DNA of 47,717 nt from positions 337-48,053 of the forward strand of contig JADGJA010000077.1 in NCBI GenBank assembly GCA_027596035.1, given 5' to 3'. Positions within the stretch are counted from its first letter, which is position 1; each line of letters begins with the position of its first letter. This stretch comes from Thoreauomyces humboldtii. Its lineage: Eukaryota; Chytridiomycota; Chytridiomycetes; Spizellomycetales; Powellomycetaceae. Positions 22,485-35,633 of the stretch are shown here, in pieces. Made by a program: the position numbers and the translations under genes. Under the pieces are notes generated by a model. That model did no database searches and was not told the DNA's origin. It saw nothing but the letters and a program-made list of their open reading frames with translations.

Positions 22485-22976
22485 GATACACTCACTGAAG
22501 TACCTCCTTGCCTTCAATGCCTCAAAATCATGTGCACGCATTGGTCATATCCTTCGCCACATCCGTCCTGGTGGGCACACTAGCCCTCCCGACGATCGTC
22601 AACATGTCTTCTATGAGACAGCTAGTAAACTCCACCTCGAGATCCCTCGAGTGTTGAGTAGAGGCTTTACTCTGAGTTCGGCCTGCCCAGTCAGCAATGC
22701 ATATCACGGACGAGCTCCTGCCACGCTGATGCGTCGACCCGGTGTTCAAGTGTCCCAATTGTCACGTGGAATTTATCGCCGGTCAGACATATTGGAGCAT
22801 CTCTAGACATGCATCGCTTCAACGCCTGGGATATAATTCTTTCTGGAAGAGGGACGGTTCATTTCAACAAGATAGCGTTTTCGAGGCTTCATAGTTCCCT
22901 TATACTACAGATTTTATTGTTCTATCTAAAAAGCTCATGTTTTTGATCTCCGTGTCCATACATGGTCCCTATTTCC
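22485..22976. other. Convergent intergenic region between ATG12 and FAS
   Basis: About 490 bp between convergent genes. No open frame has a recognisable motif. It probably contains both 3' untranslated regions; an AT-rich stretch lies just beyond the FAS stop codon. Confidence 0.6.
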
Positions 22977-25900
22977 CTACTGAGCAAACGCCATAGCGAC
23001 AGCGTACGAACCGCTGTGACTGATGGTGACCTTGACGGTCTTGACTCCGGCCTTCTGAACGGCCTTCTTGGCGTCTCCGTGGAAGACAACGACAGGTGCC
23101 TGTCCCTCCTTTCGGATGACTTCGATGTTCTTAAGAGGAGCCCCGGCACCCTGATCCCAGACGACGGTGGAACATGCGCTGCTGACGGCCTTCACGACCG
23201 CCTCCTTGGCCGCCCATCGACCCGCGAAGCTCTCCTGAGGTGATGGAGCGCTGGAACAGTAGGCACGTTCCTCGTCGCTGAAGTTGCGCTCGAGGAAGAC
23301 AGCGTTGGTGGTTGGGATTTCCGAGCAGAGCTGCACGTCTGAGGAAGGGAGGATAGATGTCAGCACGTTGTCGAGAACTAAGGGAATATCCGGGGTATAA
23401 GCTCATGGCAACATACCAATTCCGACACCGCGGTTCTCCTTATCGGCGCCCAGCTCGGTGGCAGCTGCTATGAGAGCCTTAGAGACCATCAAGTCGGGCT
23501 TGGCGACGTCAGTTCGCTTCCCGTTGAAGTTCCAAGACCCGGTCGACTTGTCGAACGATGCTCGCGACAAGGGGTTGAGGTAGACGGACGACTGCTGATC
23601 GTCCGTGTAAGGAGCTGCCGACTTGACTCGGACGAAGAGTCCGGCGCCGGTCAGCATCTCGTGGAAGTACCGGTACGAGTTCGTCTGACGCTTCTGACGA
23701 CGAGCGAGGTAGTTGTCGAATTCGCGTTTCTCGAGGGCACCGAACAGGTAGTCCGGGTGAAGGACCAGAACCTCCCCTCCTGCTTGTCCGAACCCGAAGC
23801 TCTTGAGGAGTCCGGCCTTGATCCCGTCCGTCTGGATCGACTGGGACGGGTAGAGCAGGTACTTGAACTGACGGAGACGATCCTCCACGTTGTCCAGGTT
23901 TCGGTTTCCGGGAATGATGCCGGTTTCTAGAAAACAGGATACGCGGTCAGGACGGTAAAGCATCTATAAAGCCTGAGTTTCTCACACTTACCAAGCACTT
24001 GCAAGACGCCGTTGAGCATCCAAGCAGCAGCAGCTCCCTTGGGGTGTCCCGTGAGGTGCTTCTGGAAGACGGTAGGAATGACGTTTCCAGGAGCGCGACC
24101 AAGGTGAGCCATCTGCTGGTTGAGCGCCGACGACTCGTTGTAGTCGTTGGCCTTGGTTCCGGTTCCGTGGAACGATGACACGCCAATGTCGTCGATGGTA
24201 AGTCCGAATGTGGCAAGAGCGCCACGGATGGGGGCGATGGAAGAGTCATTCTTCCACCAATCATGGTTCCAGGTGGAGAGAGCAGCCTTCTCCCTCCTCT
24301 TGCCCTCCTTCTCAATGAAAGCAGTTCGTTCGTTGACGAACTCGTCGTCGACGGACTCGCCCGACTGCTTGATGGCCTCAACCTCGTCGGTAAGGGCTTC
24401 GTACTGGTCCGATACCCAGAGCTTGATGTGCTCGCGCTCGCGACGGAGCTGCTTGGACCGGTACTCGAAGTTGAGGAGTGGGGAGGGGTACTTGCCAGGA
24501 GCTTCGCGAGCGGTGGTCAGGATGCCCTGTCCGGGAGCTGGGACGGACCTGCCGTTCTTGTCGGTGGCGGTGTTGGTGCAGGCGATGATGCCGCGGATGG
24601 GGACACCCATCTTGATGGCTAGATCGGCCGTCATGAGCACGTGGATACCGGCACCCTGCGACTCCATGAATCCGGCTCGCGTGTCGGTGGCGGGCCGGCA
24701 CATGTCGCGAGGTTCGCGACCGCGCGCAAACTCTTCCACAGAATTGGACGTGGCTTTCATGTTGGCGAATTCGTATGATCCTTCTTCCTGGAAATCGTCG
24801 TATCCTCCGCAAAGAACAATCTTGGCCTTTCCGGTAAGGATGGTGTCGAGAGCGACTTCGACTGATTCGGCGGCCTGCATTATGGATGAGTAAAACGAAT
24901 AGTCATATCTTAATCGAAATTCAAGCACATACGGTTGCGCAAGCGCCAACAGGAGTCTTGATCGGTCCGGAGGATGACAAAAGCAACATGTTGATCCATG
25001 CTGGCATGGTGTTGATGAAGCTCTCCTGCAGAATGTCCGCCTGAACGGGTTTCTCCAGCAAGCGCTCCTGAAATGAACAAAGAAAGATTGATTAGACTTG
25101 ATAAAAAGGGGGTCAAAATAGGATTTCACGGCTTACCTTGAAAATCTTCTGCATGGCACGCATACCACCCATTCCTCCACCAGCCGTGTTGCCGACCTCG
25201 CTGACGTGGACGTACTGGTAAAACTCGTACGGGTCCGTGACGCCGGAAGTGACCAAAGCCTCGACGGTGGAAACGAGGGTGTACAGAGTGATCGGATCGA
25301 CCTGGGAGACGATGTCGTCGGGCACGCCGTATCGCTTGGCGTCCCAGCCGGTTGGGATCTGTCCGGCGACCAGCCGATCGAAGCGAAGGGCCTTGGGGAC
25401 GTAAATGCTGGCTCCCTTTTGCAGGTGAACGAAGTGTTGATCGCCGCGACGCTCGACGACGGCGGCATCACCGTGCTGACGCTTAAGACCTTCGGCTTCC
25501 TCCTTGCTGACTTCGACCGGGGCCATGTTGGTTGTGATGGCTACTTCCTGCAGTGCGAGTTTCTTCTCTGGGTCGTACCCGCCGAAGAGCTCAGGCTCTG
25601 TAAAAGAGGATAGAGGGAAGCCTTCAGTAACTGCTTCCTTCATACGAGACTGCTTCTTTCGTGAACTCACCGATCAAACGGATGCCACTGTGTTCCAGGA
25701 TCTTAGCTTCGTACTTGCTCTTAACCTCCAAGTCCTTGACGGGCTCAAGAGTCGCAGCATCAATCCATCCAGAGTAGTTAGGCAGCTTCTTAAGCGGTCC
25801 GGTGTGGAACTTGATGAGTCCCATCATCCAAGCCATCTCAATGCATCCTTCAAGAGAGAGCTCGCCGTGCGCTTCCTGATAACCGATTCAAAAAGTCAGC

Positions 25901-28900
25901 TATGCACGAGGGACAATGCAATCAGTAGAAACAGAATTCGTATCGTACCATCTCCCATCGCGTACGAGAACCTCCGAAGGGACCGACTTCACCGAATCCA
26001 GTCACGACGACGACCTTGTCCAAGTCCAACATGCCGCGGAGATGCGTGTTTTTCTGGGTCTCCAGGTGAGGGAACTCGAACTTCATGTTGGCCTTAGGGG
26101 TGACGAGGACCTGCTCATGCTTGACGGGTCCGTTGACGACCTGATCGTCGAGCATGGCTTCACGTGCAACAGCACGACGGATTTCGGACGTCTCGAGGAG
26201 GGTGCGACGAAGATCGGAGGAGATTCGGTTGAGATCGGCGACGAAGTGAAGACCTCCGTTGAGATCGGCCCAGATGGGATCGGTCATGGACATGTTGACG
26301 ATGTCGGTGTGCAGGAGACCGATCAGGTTGAATGCCATCTCGTGGGTCGAGAAGGTACGTGCGCCGAGCGATTCGATACCTTCCGCGACGATATTGTTGG
26401 CGGACATGAGACCGGTTCCTCGGGTCCATCCGATAACAGCACCGACAATGTTAAGGTAGCTGCTCCAGTTTTCGGAGTGGAAACGGTTCAGCAATGTCTC
26501 CAGACCAATCTTGGACTCGCCGTACAAACCGTCTAAACACGATTGGAAGTTAGATCAAAAATAGCCTTTAATCACATGAGGAACTCGGGAATAACTCACC
26601 AGCTCCAAAAGTGCCGTGGTTAGGCGAAAGGGGCAGGACGACCACTGCAGGACGAGTATCAAACTTCATCTGCTGCTTCTTGGTCTTCACTTTACCCATC
26701 ATGCGAAGCAAGTTGGTCAACATGATACGGTGAGCAAGCTCGGACCGCGAATCGACCGCATCGATCTCTCGGCCCTGTTCGGGGATAGCCGCGAAGGGGA
26801 TGATGAAGTCCAAGTCCCATCCAAGACCCTTAGGATCATAGATGTAGTCGACGAGGGCACCGGTGTCCTGGAATGAACCCCCGTTGAAGGGAACGACGAC
26901 CAGGCGGGAACCCTTCGCTCCGTGGCGTTCGTAGATGCGACGGTAGAACTCTGTGGCCGACTTGCTGAAGCGCGAAGTGGTGACGATCACCTGGGCACCG
27001 CCTGACAGTAAAGCCTTGAGTACCTCGACGCCGATGGAGTCTTTCGAGCACCCGGTGATAAGGGCATGTCGCCCTTTGAAGGAGATACCATCCTTGGCGA
27101 TCTTCGTCAGAGCGTTCAGATAGGTGGTGCTGAGGTCCGCATCGGGCTCCCAGTGGCTAGGGTCAACAGCGCTTCGGCGCTTCAGGAAGACATAGGGCAG
27201 GTGACCCTCGAACGAAGTAGTTGGCGGCAGGTTCGTCTTGATCTCGGCAAAGATTGCATCCATCTGCAGCTTGGTTTGTGCGTCGACGTTCTTGGTTGCT
27301 TTGACGAGCTCGTGCAGCTGTTGGAACTTGGAGATCAGGATCTGCGAGTCAGGGATCTTGGTGAGGTGACTTCCGGCTCGCAGTTCCTCGACGTAGTCCT
27401 TCATGTTGTGAGCCTTGCGACGCTCCTCGGTATAGACAAGCTCTCCAGATGCCCGGATGGTCGTCTTCGGGCAAGTGGGACGGTACGCCACTACAGTGGA
27501 AGGCAACATTAGAATTGCTTCCAATCGTAGTGCACATTCCACGATCAACTTACGGTTTTTGTACGTAGGATCGGCGTTCAAGGCTTCACGGCAGTTCTCC
27601 AAAAGAACGTTTCCGAGGCTCTTGGTACGAGCAAAGTTCTCACCCTGCTCGGCGTCCACGTTGTTAAGGTAGTACTCCATGAACGTGATCAGAGACTCAG
27701 TATCGTCGGTCCTGTTCATCAGGTGTACACACTGGTTCATCAGTTCGCGATCCACGGTGGAGATGCGTCCAAAGATTAGGTCGTAGTAAAGCTGAAGGGC
27801 ATCCTGACGAGCCCAGTTCCAGTGTGAGTCGAAAGCACGAGCCTTCAGACGGTCGAAGGCAGGACGGATGCCATCAGAGTACACGTCACCGTGCTCGGCG
27901 ATCCAGTTGTCGACGTCGGCCTGGAGAGCTGCGCGAGCTCCCTTCTCGACGTCAGCTCCACGAGCTTCGGCGAGAAGATCGATGTCGAGGTACTTTGCGA
28001 ACGTCTCGAGCTGCTGACGGACCATGAGATCAAGGGTGAGCTTGTGCTTGTCAAAGTCTTCGCTGTTGATCGTGACGACCGAGCTTCCTGCTGAAGCGTC
28101 CGCAGTTCCGCCGACAAGACCGAGAGTAATGCCAACCTTGGCCGCATAGCTCTTAACGATGGTGTCAAGGAAGAGCTTAGCATCGGCTTCCGACGCCAGA
28201 CGAGCGGGAGGCTCGGTGAGTAGAGCGTGGAGAAGAGCACCCTGAGTGCGGTTGGGTCCGAGACCGTGGGTACCGGAAACGTAAGCCTTCACCTGTCCCA
28301 TGCCGAATCCACCGGGCATCTTGGCACCGATCATCTTGTTCACGAGAGCGTTGCTAGTCTTTCCGAGCTGTCCGGAGTGAACATCCTGCAGGGCAGTTGC
28401 GACTTCTACAAGAGGGAGCTCCTCGGCCTTGTCTGCAAGGACATTGCCGAATTCTGCCGCGAGATCGCCGAGGATCTCGTTCTGCAGGGTGGATTTTCCG
28501 CCGACAAGGTCCTTGATGCACTTGGTGATGGGTACTTCCGCTAAAGTCTTTTTGAGCTTCTGGGCAATCAGAATCAGGAGAATCTCCTGGGCCGAGACAA
28601 CCTCGTCACTGTTACAAAAGAGGTAAACGTTTACGTCAGAAGAGTGAAACTGCTTTCCCCTCAGGATAACTGAAACTTACGAGACTTGTGGTGCGGATCG
28701 GGCGGCAGGTGCAGCAGCAACCTGAGCGGCGGGTGCCGCGGCCGCAGCAGCCGGAGCAGCTCCAGCCTCGGCACCATCCTCAGCGACCTCGATCTCCTCG
28801 TCCTTGAACTCGTAGTAGATCTGACTCTTGTCTTTGTTGCTGCTCAACTGAACACGACGATGCGTGACGGCATCGTCGTAGGCCTCGTACTTGATCTTCA

Positions 28901-31900
28901 GCGTACGGGCAGCCATGCCACAGAGGACAGGACTGGGTCCGACCTCGATGAGTCGTTCGACCTTGAAGTCGCGGAACAGCTGATCCTGTGTCTCGATCCA
29001 TCGCACGGGACTTGCGAACTGGTGGGCAAGGAGTTCGATGAGGAGGACGTAACCAAGCTGCTGCTGTTGAGTGGGGGTGCTGTTGGCCTTGTCATCCCAA
29101 GCGGAGAGGACCTCCTCCAAAAGCGAGGATCGCGTCAGGTTCCGGACCTTTTCGAAGTAGGACTTGGAGAGACTGAAGGGCTCGGCCGTCAAGTTCGGAA
29201 TGTACTTGCCGACGAGTAAGTTCACGTTGATGAAGCGAGCCTCGAGCTTTTTGCGGAGGATTTCGCGGAAGGGTACGACTCCGTTCATGAGGAAGCTCGA
29301 GTGGAAGGGCACGTCGATGCCAGCAAGGGGAATGGTAGCGGCACCGCGCTCCTGGATGAGAACACCCTTGCTGGACTCTCGCTTTGCGCGAGCGGCGTCG
29401 AGACCTTGGTTGACGATCTCAGTGAGCGTTTCTTCGACCTCCTCCATAGTCTTCGTTTTCGTGAGCTCGATGAAGTTGACGTTCAAGCCCTTGATCCGGT
29501 TGAGCACCCATCGCAAGGCCTCCAGGTTGGTAAGCTCTCCAGCAACAACGTACTGGATGTTGTCGACGTTGAAATTGACGATCTCGAGGAGAGCCGAGGA
29601 CTGACGGCTGATGGCTTCGACGATGAATCGGAGCGCCTGTTCGTTGAACGTATGGCTCACACGGATGGGGTTGACCGCGCACATGCCGTAGTCGGAACGA
29701 CCCTCCGAGTCACGGTGGACAGCGACTTGCATAGTCATGCCGCGGTAGAACACGACGTCGACAAGACTCTCGACGGAAAGCACCTCGCCCACCGAGGCCA
29801 AACCGGCGTACTCTCCGAGACTGTGTCCAGCGAACGGACAGTCCTGCTGGACGAGTCCGTTGGCGCGCATGTCCTGGAACGATCCGATCTCCATCAACGT
29901 CAGCGCGGGCTGCGTGAACTGAGTTGCGCTCAACAGGCCGGTTGGGTGCGAGAAAGTGAACGAGAGGGTCTCTTCGGTGATTCCGGGGAACAGCGGCAGG
30001 CTCTTGAGCTTGCCGTCCTCGATCACATCGTAGGTCATCGAAGTGTAGTTCCGACGGATGGCGGCACCCTTCTGACCACCGAAGTGGACTGTCTTCTGCT
30101 GAGGGTTGAGACGGACGATCTCGAGGATCGAGACGCCGTAGGTAAGGAGCATGTGCGCATCAGCGCGATCCCAAACCTCGCGAGCGACGGGAGAAGTATC
30201 GTACAGATCCTAGAAGAGAAACAGACAGATGTCAGACCTGGCAGGATAGACTCAAAGTGAGAACAAGCTTACCATTCCCATACCGACTTCTTGAGATCCT
30301 TGACCGGTAAAGACATACGAAGTAGGCCTCTGGTCTACCTCAGCAGAACCCTCCAGAACCTTGACACCGCGAGAGTTGGAAGTGATAACCTTGATGAGCT
30401 TCTTGCCGTTGCTCATGCCGACGTGGTAGAGCTTTGTCTCAAGCTGATCTCCAGGAAGAACCATGTCAAGGAAAGTAACGCTGTACGCCTTTACGCGCTC
30501 AGGCTGGTTGTTGGCAGCGTGCTGCTCGACGAACTTTCGAGTGCTTGCGCTGGTCCACATGCCGTGGGTGATGGTCCCAGGGAGGTTCGCCAGATCGGCA
30601 AAGTAGATGTTCGTGTGGATCGGGTTCAGATCACCGGACGCAGTAGCGTAAGCGTGGTTTGTGACGGGAACCGTGACAGCCGCCGGGAACAGCTTTGGAT
30701 CCGGAAGAAGAGAGTAACCGCCCGACTCAAAGTAGATAGGCTGCTCGATGGAGGATCCGTGACGGTTCAGGTACTCCATGACCACGTTACCGTGGACCGA
30801 GGATGCGTCGTAGCTGACTTTTCCGACCTCTGTGACCTCACGAGTGGTCTTCAGGAACACGGAGCCCGTAGTCTTGACATGGGAGTAGATGGTCGCGTTG
30901 GCTTTCTGGGCCAGAGTCTCGAGACGGAAGATCAGTGTCGCTCCCGACTTGAGGGCCGCGGCGTCCGAGTTTAGCTCGAACCATGCCTTTGACTGGAGGA
31001 CCTCCAAGTCTTTCTGAGATGCCAGCACGACCTGGACGGGCTTCTCGGTGGTCCTTCGGAACGTGTTCTCGTAGTCGGTGAACTTTCCGCGATACAGGAA
31101 GGTGCTGACAATCTCCATCAAAGGCTTTCCGTCCTTGCGGAGGGTAGCCTTGACTTCTACCGCCTTTCCAGCCTCGTTGATGACAACAGAGTTGATGACC
31201 GTCTCCGTGTCAATCTCATCTCCGACGTGAAGAATATCCTTTGCGCTCAGCATGCGGAACTCGTTCGAAAGATGCACGAGCTTGAGGAGGTCACCGTCAA
31301 TCTCCTTTGGTAGGATGGCAGTGACAAGGGACTTCCAAGCAGCTACGATGGCGAAGTCCATGGGAGCGGCATGGTCGCTCGCACCGCTGAGGTACAGTTC
31401 GGCCTGGTTGCCAACTACCTGAGCAAAGTCCGAGACGTGCTGCATTTCGATCTTAAAGGTCGAGCGGAAAGTGTCGCGAGGGGTGAGAGCTGCGGAAGCG
31501 GCGTCGACGTGCCAGAGAGCACCGTAGAACTTCTTGATACGTTCGTTGCGACCTTCCATGACCTCGTGAATGGGGTTGTGTCCTTGCCACGGCATGTACT
31601 TGTATATAAACTCGAGGGCGATGTGTTCTTTGTCGCGCCTTTGGTACAGTGCAACCTTGACGTTGTGGCCTTCGGCGGTGATAACGACCGAGGGGTGGCG
31701 GTCGGGTGTAATCCTGTCGAGATCGCGGTCGTGGACCGTAAGAAGGACGGGTCGTCGTCTTGCATCGTATTTGACGAAGAAGGTCTGAGCCGGACGAGGC
31801 TTGAGGATGTTTAGAAGCGGGTTGGGGACCAGCATCTTTCCCTGCACTACCGCCTCGGAAGTGAGCATGGCGCGCAGCCAGGTGTGGTCGGAGCCAGAGA

Positions 31901-34900
31901 TGAACTGGAGGAAATCGACGGTAGAAGGAAGCTCGCTGGCATTACGAGTCAGCTCGTACATGACCGATCCTTCCTGCAGTTCGGTGATGGAAGTCCCGAC
32001 CAGCTTGCTGTTGGCAGCCTGGACGGAGCTGGCACCGAGGTACTCGACGGTCGGGATGGCCGCGTCACTGTCACCGTAGTAAAGCTTACGGATAGAGTCG
32101 ATGTGCGAGTGGTAGATGTTGCCAAGGATCTAAGTAGTGGATAATTGAAGGGTAAGCGGGATTCCGACTCTATCATTTGACGTGAAGAATACTCACATCC
32201 TTGACGGGTTCATCGACCTTCGTGCAGTGATGAGCAGCAACCGGTCCCTGCAAGATCGCAACCCTCTGGGCATCCCTGTCGACGATGGCATCGACATCCT
32301 CAGACTGCCAGAGCGAGTCCTTCTTAAACCAGAACTCAAACTTGTCATCAATGACGGGAATGAAGGGCACGGGCTTGCGCCACGGGTAGGAGCAGATGGT
32401 GAGGAAGTAGAACACATCCTCCTGGGTCAAAGTCTGGGTGTGCACGTCGGGGAAAACCTCGATGAATGCTTCGACGAACGCAGACGGGTCCTCCTCGAGG
32501 GTGTCGTACGACTGAAGCATTGAGAGGGTCTCTCCCTTGACGAAACGCTCTTCAACGCGACGGATGAAGTCACCGAAGGTGTCTCGGAGGGACGGGTCCA
32601 GCCACCTGCTCTGGAACTTGATGTACAGAAGTTCGAACATGCGAACGATGACCTCGTGGTAGGTCATTTCGTAAAGGTCGACGGCCTTTCCGTCAGCCTT
32701 GCGACCGAACCATGGCTTCTGGAAGTCGGCATTGAGGCGTTCGATAACGTAATCCTTCTTCTTGAGGAGGGCAACGAGACGCTTCTCGCGAGGAAGACTG
32801 AAGAAGTCGTCGTCCATCTCTCGCCAAAGCCGGACGCCGCGGTTGGCAATCTTGTGGATGGGTTCACCCAACTCGGATTTCACCGTGATGATGCCGCCAA
32901 TCTCTGCCTTGTAGGTGCGTTCCCACAGGGTTTCGTCCTGGATGCCAGGTGCCTGCACGATGAGCTGCTTGACTTCTGGCGAGGTGAGGGCTTCCTTGGC
33001 GACCATCACCCGGGATCCGAAGAGAAGACCGTCGAATGGCATGGGAGGGTAGTCGAACTTTGTGCTCCACTCTCCGCTGAGGTATGGCAAAGTTCCCTCT
33101 GCATCACCGAAACCACTACCGACGACGAGGATGAGGTTGCTGTACCGACGGATGGCGCCATAGGTCTCGAGCATCGGCGAGTGGAAGTCTTCGTAAGAAT
33201 GGTGGCCACCACCGCGTCCGCCAGTCCACTGGAGAATGATCGGCATGTCAGGGTTGTTCTTCGCGATGGCGATGACACGACGGATGGTCTCGGTGCTTCC
33301 GGGCTTGAAAGCCACGTGCTTGAGACCCGCCGCCTTGAGATTCTTGATAACGTCGTCCGCAACGTCCAAAGAGGGAACTCCAGCAGCGACACAGACACCC
33401 TCCATCGGAATACCCTCCCGACGCATGGCGCCGACAGCCGGGTACTGGAAACCCCAGAGACGAGGGTTGAGGAAGAGGATGTTCAGAGTGATTCCCTCTC
33501 CGGGTGCAATGCGAGCAATGATCTTCTCAACACGGTCTCGCAGATGCTTCTCGGTGTGTTGACCGCCGCCAGCCAGCTCTACGTGGAACCCGGCGTTGAT
33601 GATGGCCGACACAAACTCCTCACTGACCGTGCAGGGAGTCATGCCAGCTACCATCAATGGTGCCTTGCCGAGGAGGCGAGAGAACGGAGTGTCGATGTGA
33701 ACCTCGTTGGTACTGGCGATGCGGATGAGTTTCGGGCGGTACTGTGAATGGAAGAAGGATGAGTACAGCATTACGAAAAGGGCAGTGAGGGGACTCGTAC
33801 CTTTTCGGCCCAGTTGGGGGCGAAGCGCACCGAATGCACATCCCGATCGAACAGATAGGTTCTGTTAAGGATATCACTGGGCGCGTTGTCCAGCGAACCA
33901 GCCAGGATGACCTGAACACCAGTTCCCTCCTTGTTGCGGTGAGTGAGGTTTCCGATACCCGATGCACCGCCGGGTCCGAAATCCAAAATGTGAGTAACAG
34001 ATTTGTTGCCGGTAGCCTTCTCCCAGTTGACAGACTCGACACAGATTTGTTTGACAAGGGAAGCTGTCACGTCGGAGGAAGAACGGACATCCTCGCCGGT
34101 GTGAGTGTGGTAGACCGGGATGCGCATTTTCGAAGCACTGAAGTGGAGCGAGTGGGTCTGGATGTCCTTTTCGAGCTCGGCTGGGACATCTTTCAGGTAG
34201 TCGCTGTGGAAGGGAACGGCCACGGGAAGGAACTTTGACGTAAAACGGACCTTTCGCTGGGAAAAGGGGATGCGAGACTGATCTTGGGACACGTCAGCCT
34301 TCAGCTTGCGAAGGGAGACGTTGAGACCGTAAAGCGACTGCGGAGGGCCGGTGAAGATGGTAGCGCGAGACCCGTTGATAAGGGAGAGCTGCACACGGCG
34401 CTCTGCCGGAAGGAAGGAGTTGGTAGCCTCGGCGTGCTTCTGCACCTCAGAATAGCGCAGACCTGTCCAAACCGAGCAAAACAGTCAGAATTCGCGACTA
34501 GATTGCCGCTCAGCGTTCGTCGACTTTACCGTTGACAGCCAACATGGGGGTGGGCACTCCCTCGTTGTTAGCGAGAGAATCTTGGAGAATATTCGGGTTC
34601 AACGTGGTAGCAGGGCACGCGCGCTGCGATCGCAAGCCCAACCAGTAGAGAAGGGTCAGAGCTTTCTGGGTATTTTCGATGAATTCCTTTTCAGTCTCAG
34701 AGGACGAGATGACGACAGAGGAAACGATGCCCTGGCTGTGTCCCGTAGTGCCTGATTAGAAATGACGAGAGTCAGAACCCTCACTTTTCACTTGTCCATG
34801 GTTGCAGCCATGGTCCTACCTGTCAGCAAGTTGCGAAGCTCGCCAGGAGTCTTGTTCAGAACCTTGAACGTGATGTAGTAGTTGGCGAGCTGCGTGAGTC

Positions 34901-35633
34901 CGATCAAAGGAAGACTCAGATGCGTCGCGAGCAGGTGCTCCGTGGTGGGTCTCGTCTCCTCCTTCTCCAGCCAGCCCATCACGTCGATCTTCGACGAGTA
35001 GTGAGCCTGAGCCTCGGCAGAGCTCGAGTGATGGGCAAGGGTCAGGGCTCCCTGGTTGATGAAGGTGCGCGCGAACGCTTCATAGGTGTTGAAGAGGGAG
35101 ACGAGCTCGTCAAAGTACTCTTCGACGTTTCCCTGACCTCCAAAGACGGCCAGCAGACTTGCGCGACCGGTTTTGGCCGCCGAAAACAGAGCCGAGGACT
35201 CGATCTTCTCGATGTCGGCGTTCGAAAGAAGATCCTGTCGCTTCAACGCCGTCAATGCGAGGTAGTAGGTTCTGATCATGGATGAACGACTCTGGGGAGT
35301 GAAGTCCCGAATGACGGCGTGGATGTCATTGTTGCCGAGGAGACGTGATTGGAGATGCTGGAAGATGACGGCCACGAGAGGGTACTTGCCCGGGATCTCG
35401 CGGTCCGAGTCATCGGTCGCCGTCTTCAGGGCGAGATCGAGGAGAGCAACGGTCAGCTCGATGTCGGTGGTATCCGCCTCCACGGCAGTGGCAGAGAAGA
35501 TCTCCTTGAGGCTCTCGGCAACTGGCCAGAGAGCCACGGGCACCGAAATCGAGATCTCCACGCCGCTCTGCTTCAGGATCAGAGGCCGGCTCTGCTGTCC
35601 CGCACCGAGAAAAGCGAAAGACTCGAAAGACAT
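22977..35633 (-). CDS. FAS: Single-chain type I fatty acid synthase (beta-alpha fusion)
   Basis: Fifteen exons by my model: 35633-34820, 34751-34530, 34462-33801, 33741-32197, 32129-30273, 30209-28681, 28608-27554, 27490-26600, 26532-25949, 25875-25671, 25597-25137, 25067-24933, 24874-23992, 23926-23417 and 23338-22977. They give 3904 residues in perfect phase. It makes long-chain fatty acyl-CoA in the cytosol. Domain order is acetyltransferase (TTGHSQG, about S277), enoyl reductase (GRGGGHHS), dehydratase ([11 protein letters not shown]), malonyl/palmitoyl transferase ([12 protein letters not shown], about S1830), an Ala/Pro-rich linker, one acyl carrier domain ([15 protein letters not shown], about S2249), ketoreductase ([12 protein letters not shown] and YGESK), ketosynthase (TPVGACAT, about C3318; [17 protein letters not shown]) and a C-terminal phosphopantetheinyl transferase ending AVAMAFAQ. 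Ascomycetes usually split this into two genes; fusion is typical of several basidiomycete lineages. All catalytic motifs I could check are intact. Confidence 0.97.
27491..27553 (-). other. Stop-free 63-nt intron within FAS (intron 7)
   Basis: GTAAGT donor at 27553, TAG acceptor at 27491 and a TCTAAT branch-like site define a 63-nt intron. Its length is a multiple of three and it has no in-frame stop, so retention would add 21 residues between the YKN and [11 protein letters not shown] parts of the alpha region. Family alignment favours splicing. Confidence 0.75.

Noticed and set aside
24147..24893. Long plus-strand frames antisense to FAS (also at 29301-30260 and 32656-33747)
   Set aside because: Antisense shadows of a strongly biased coding sequence; no family motif in any of them.
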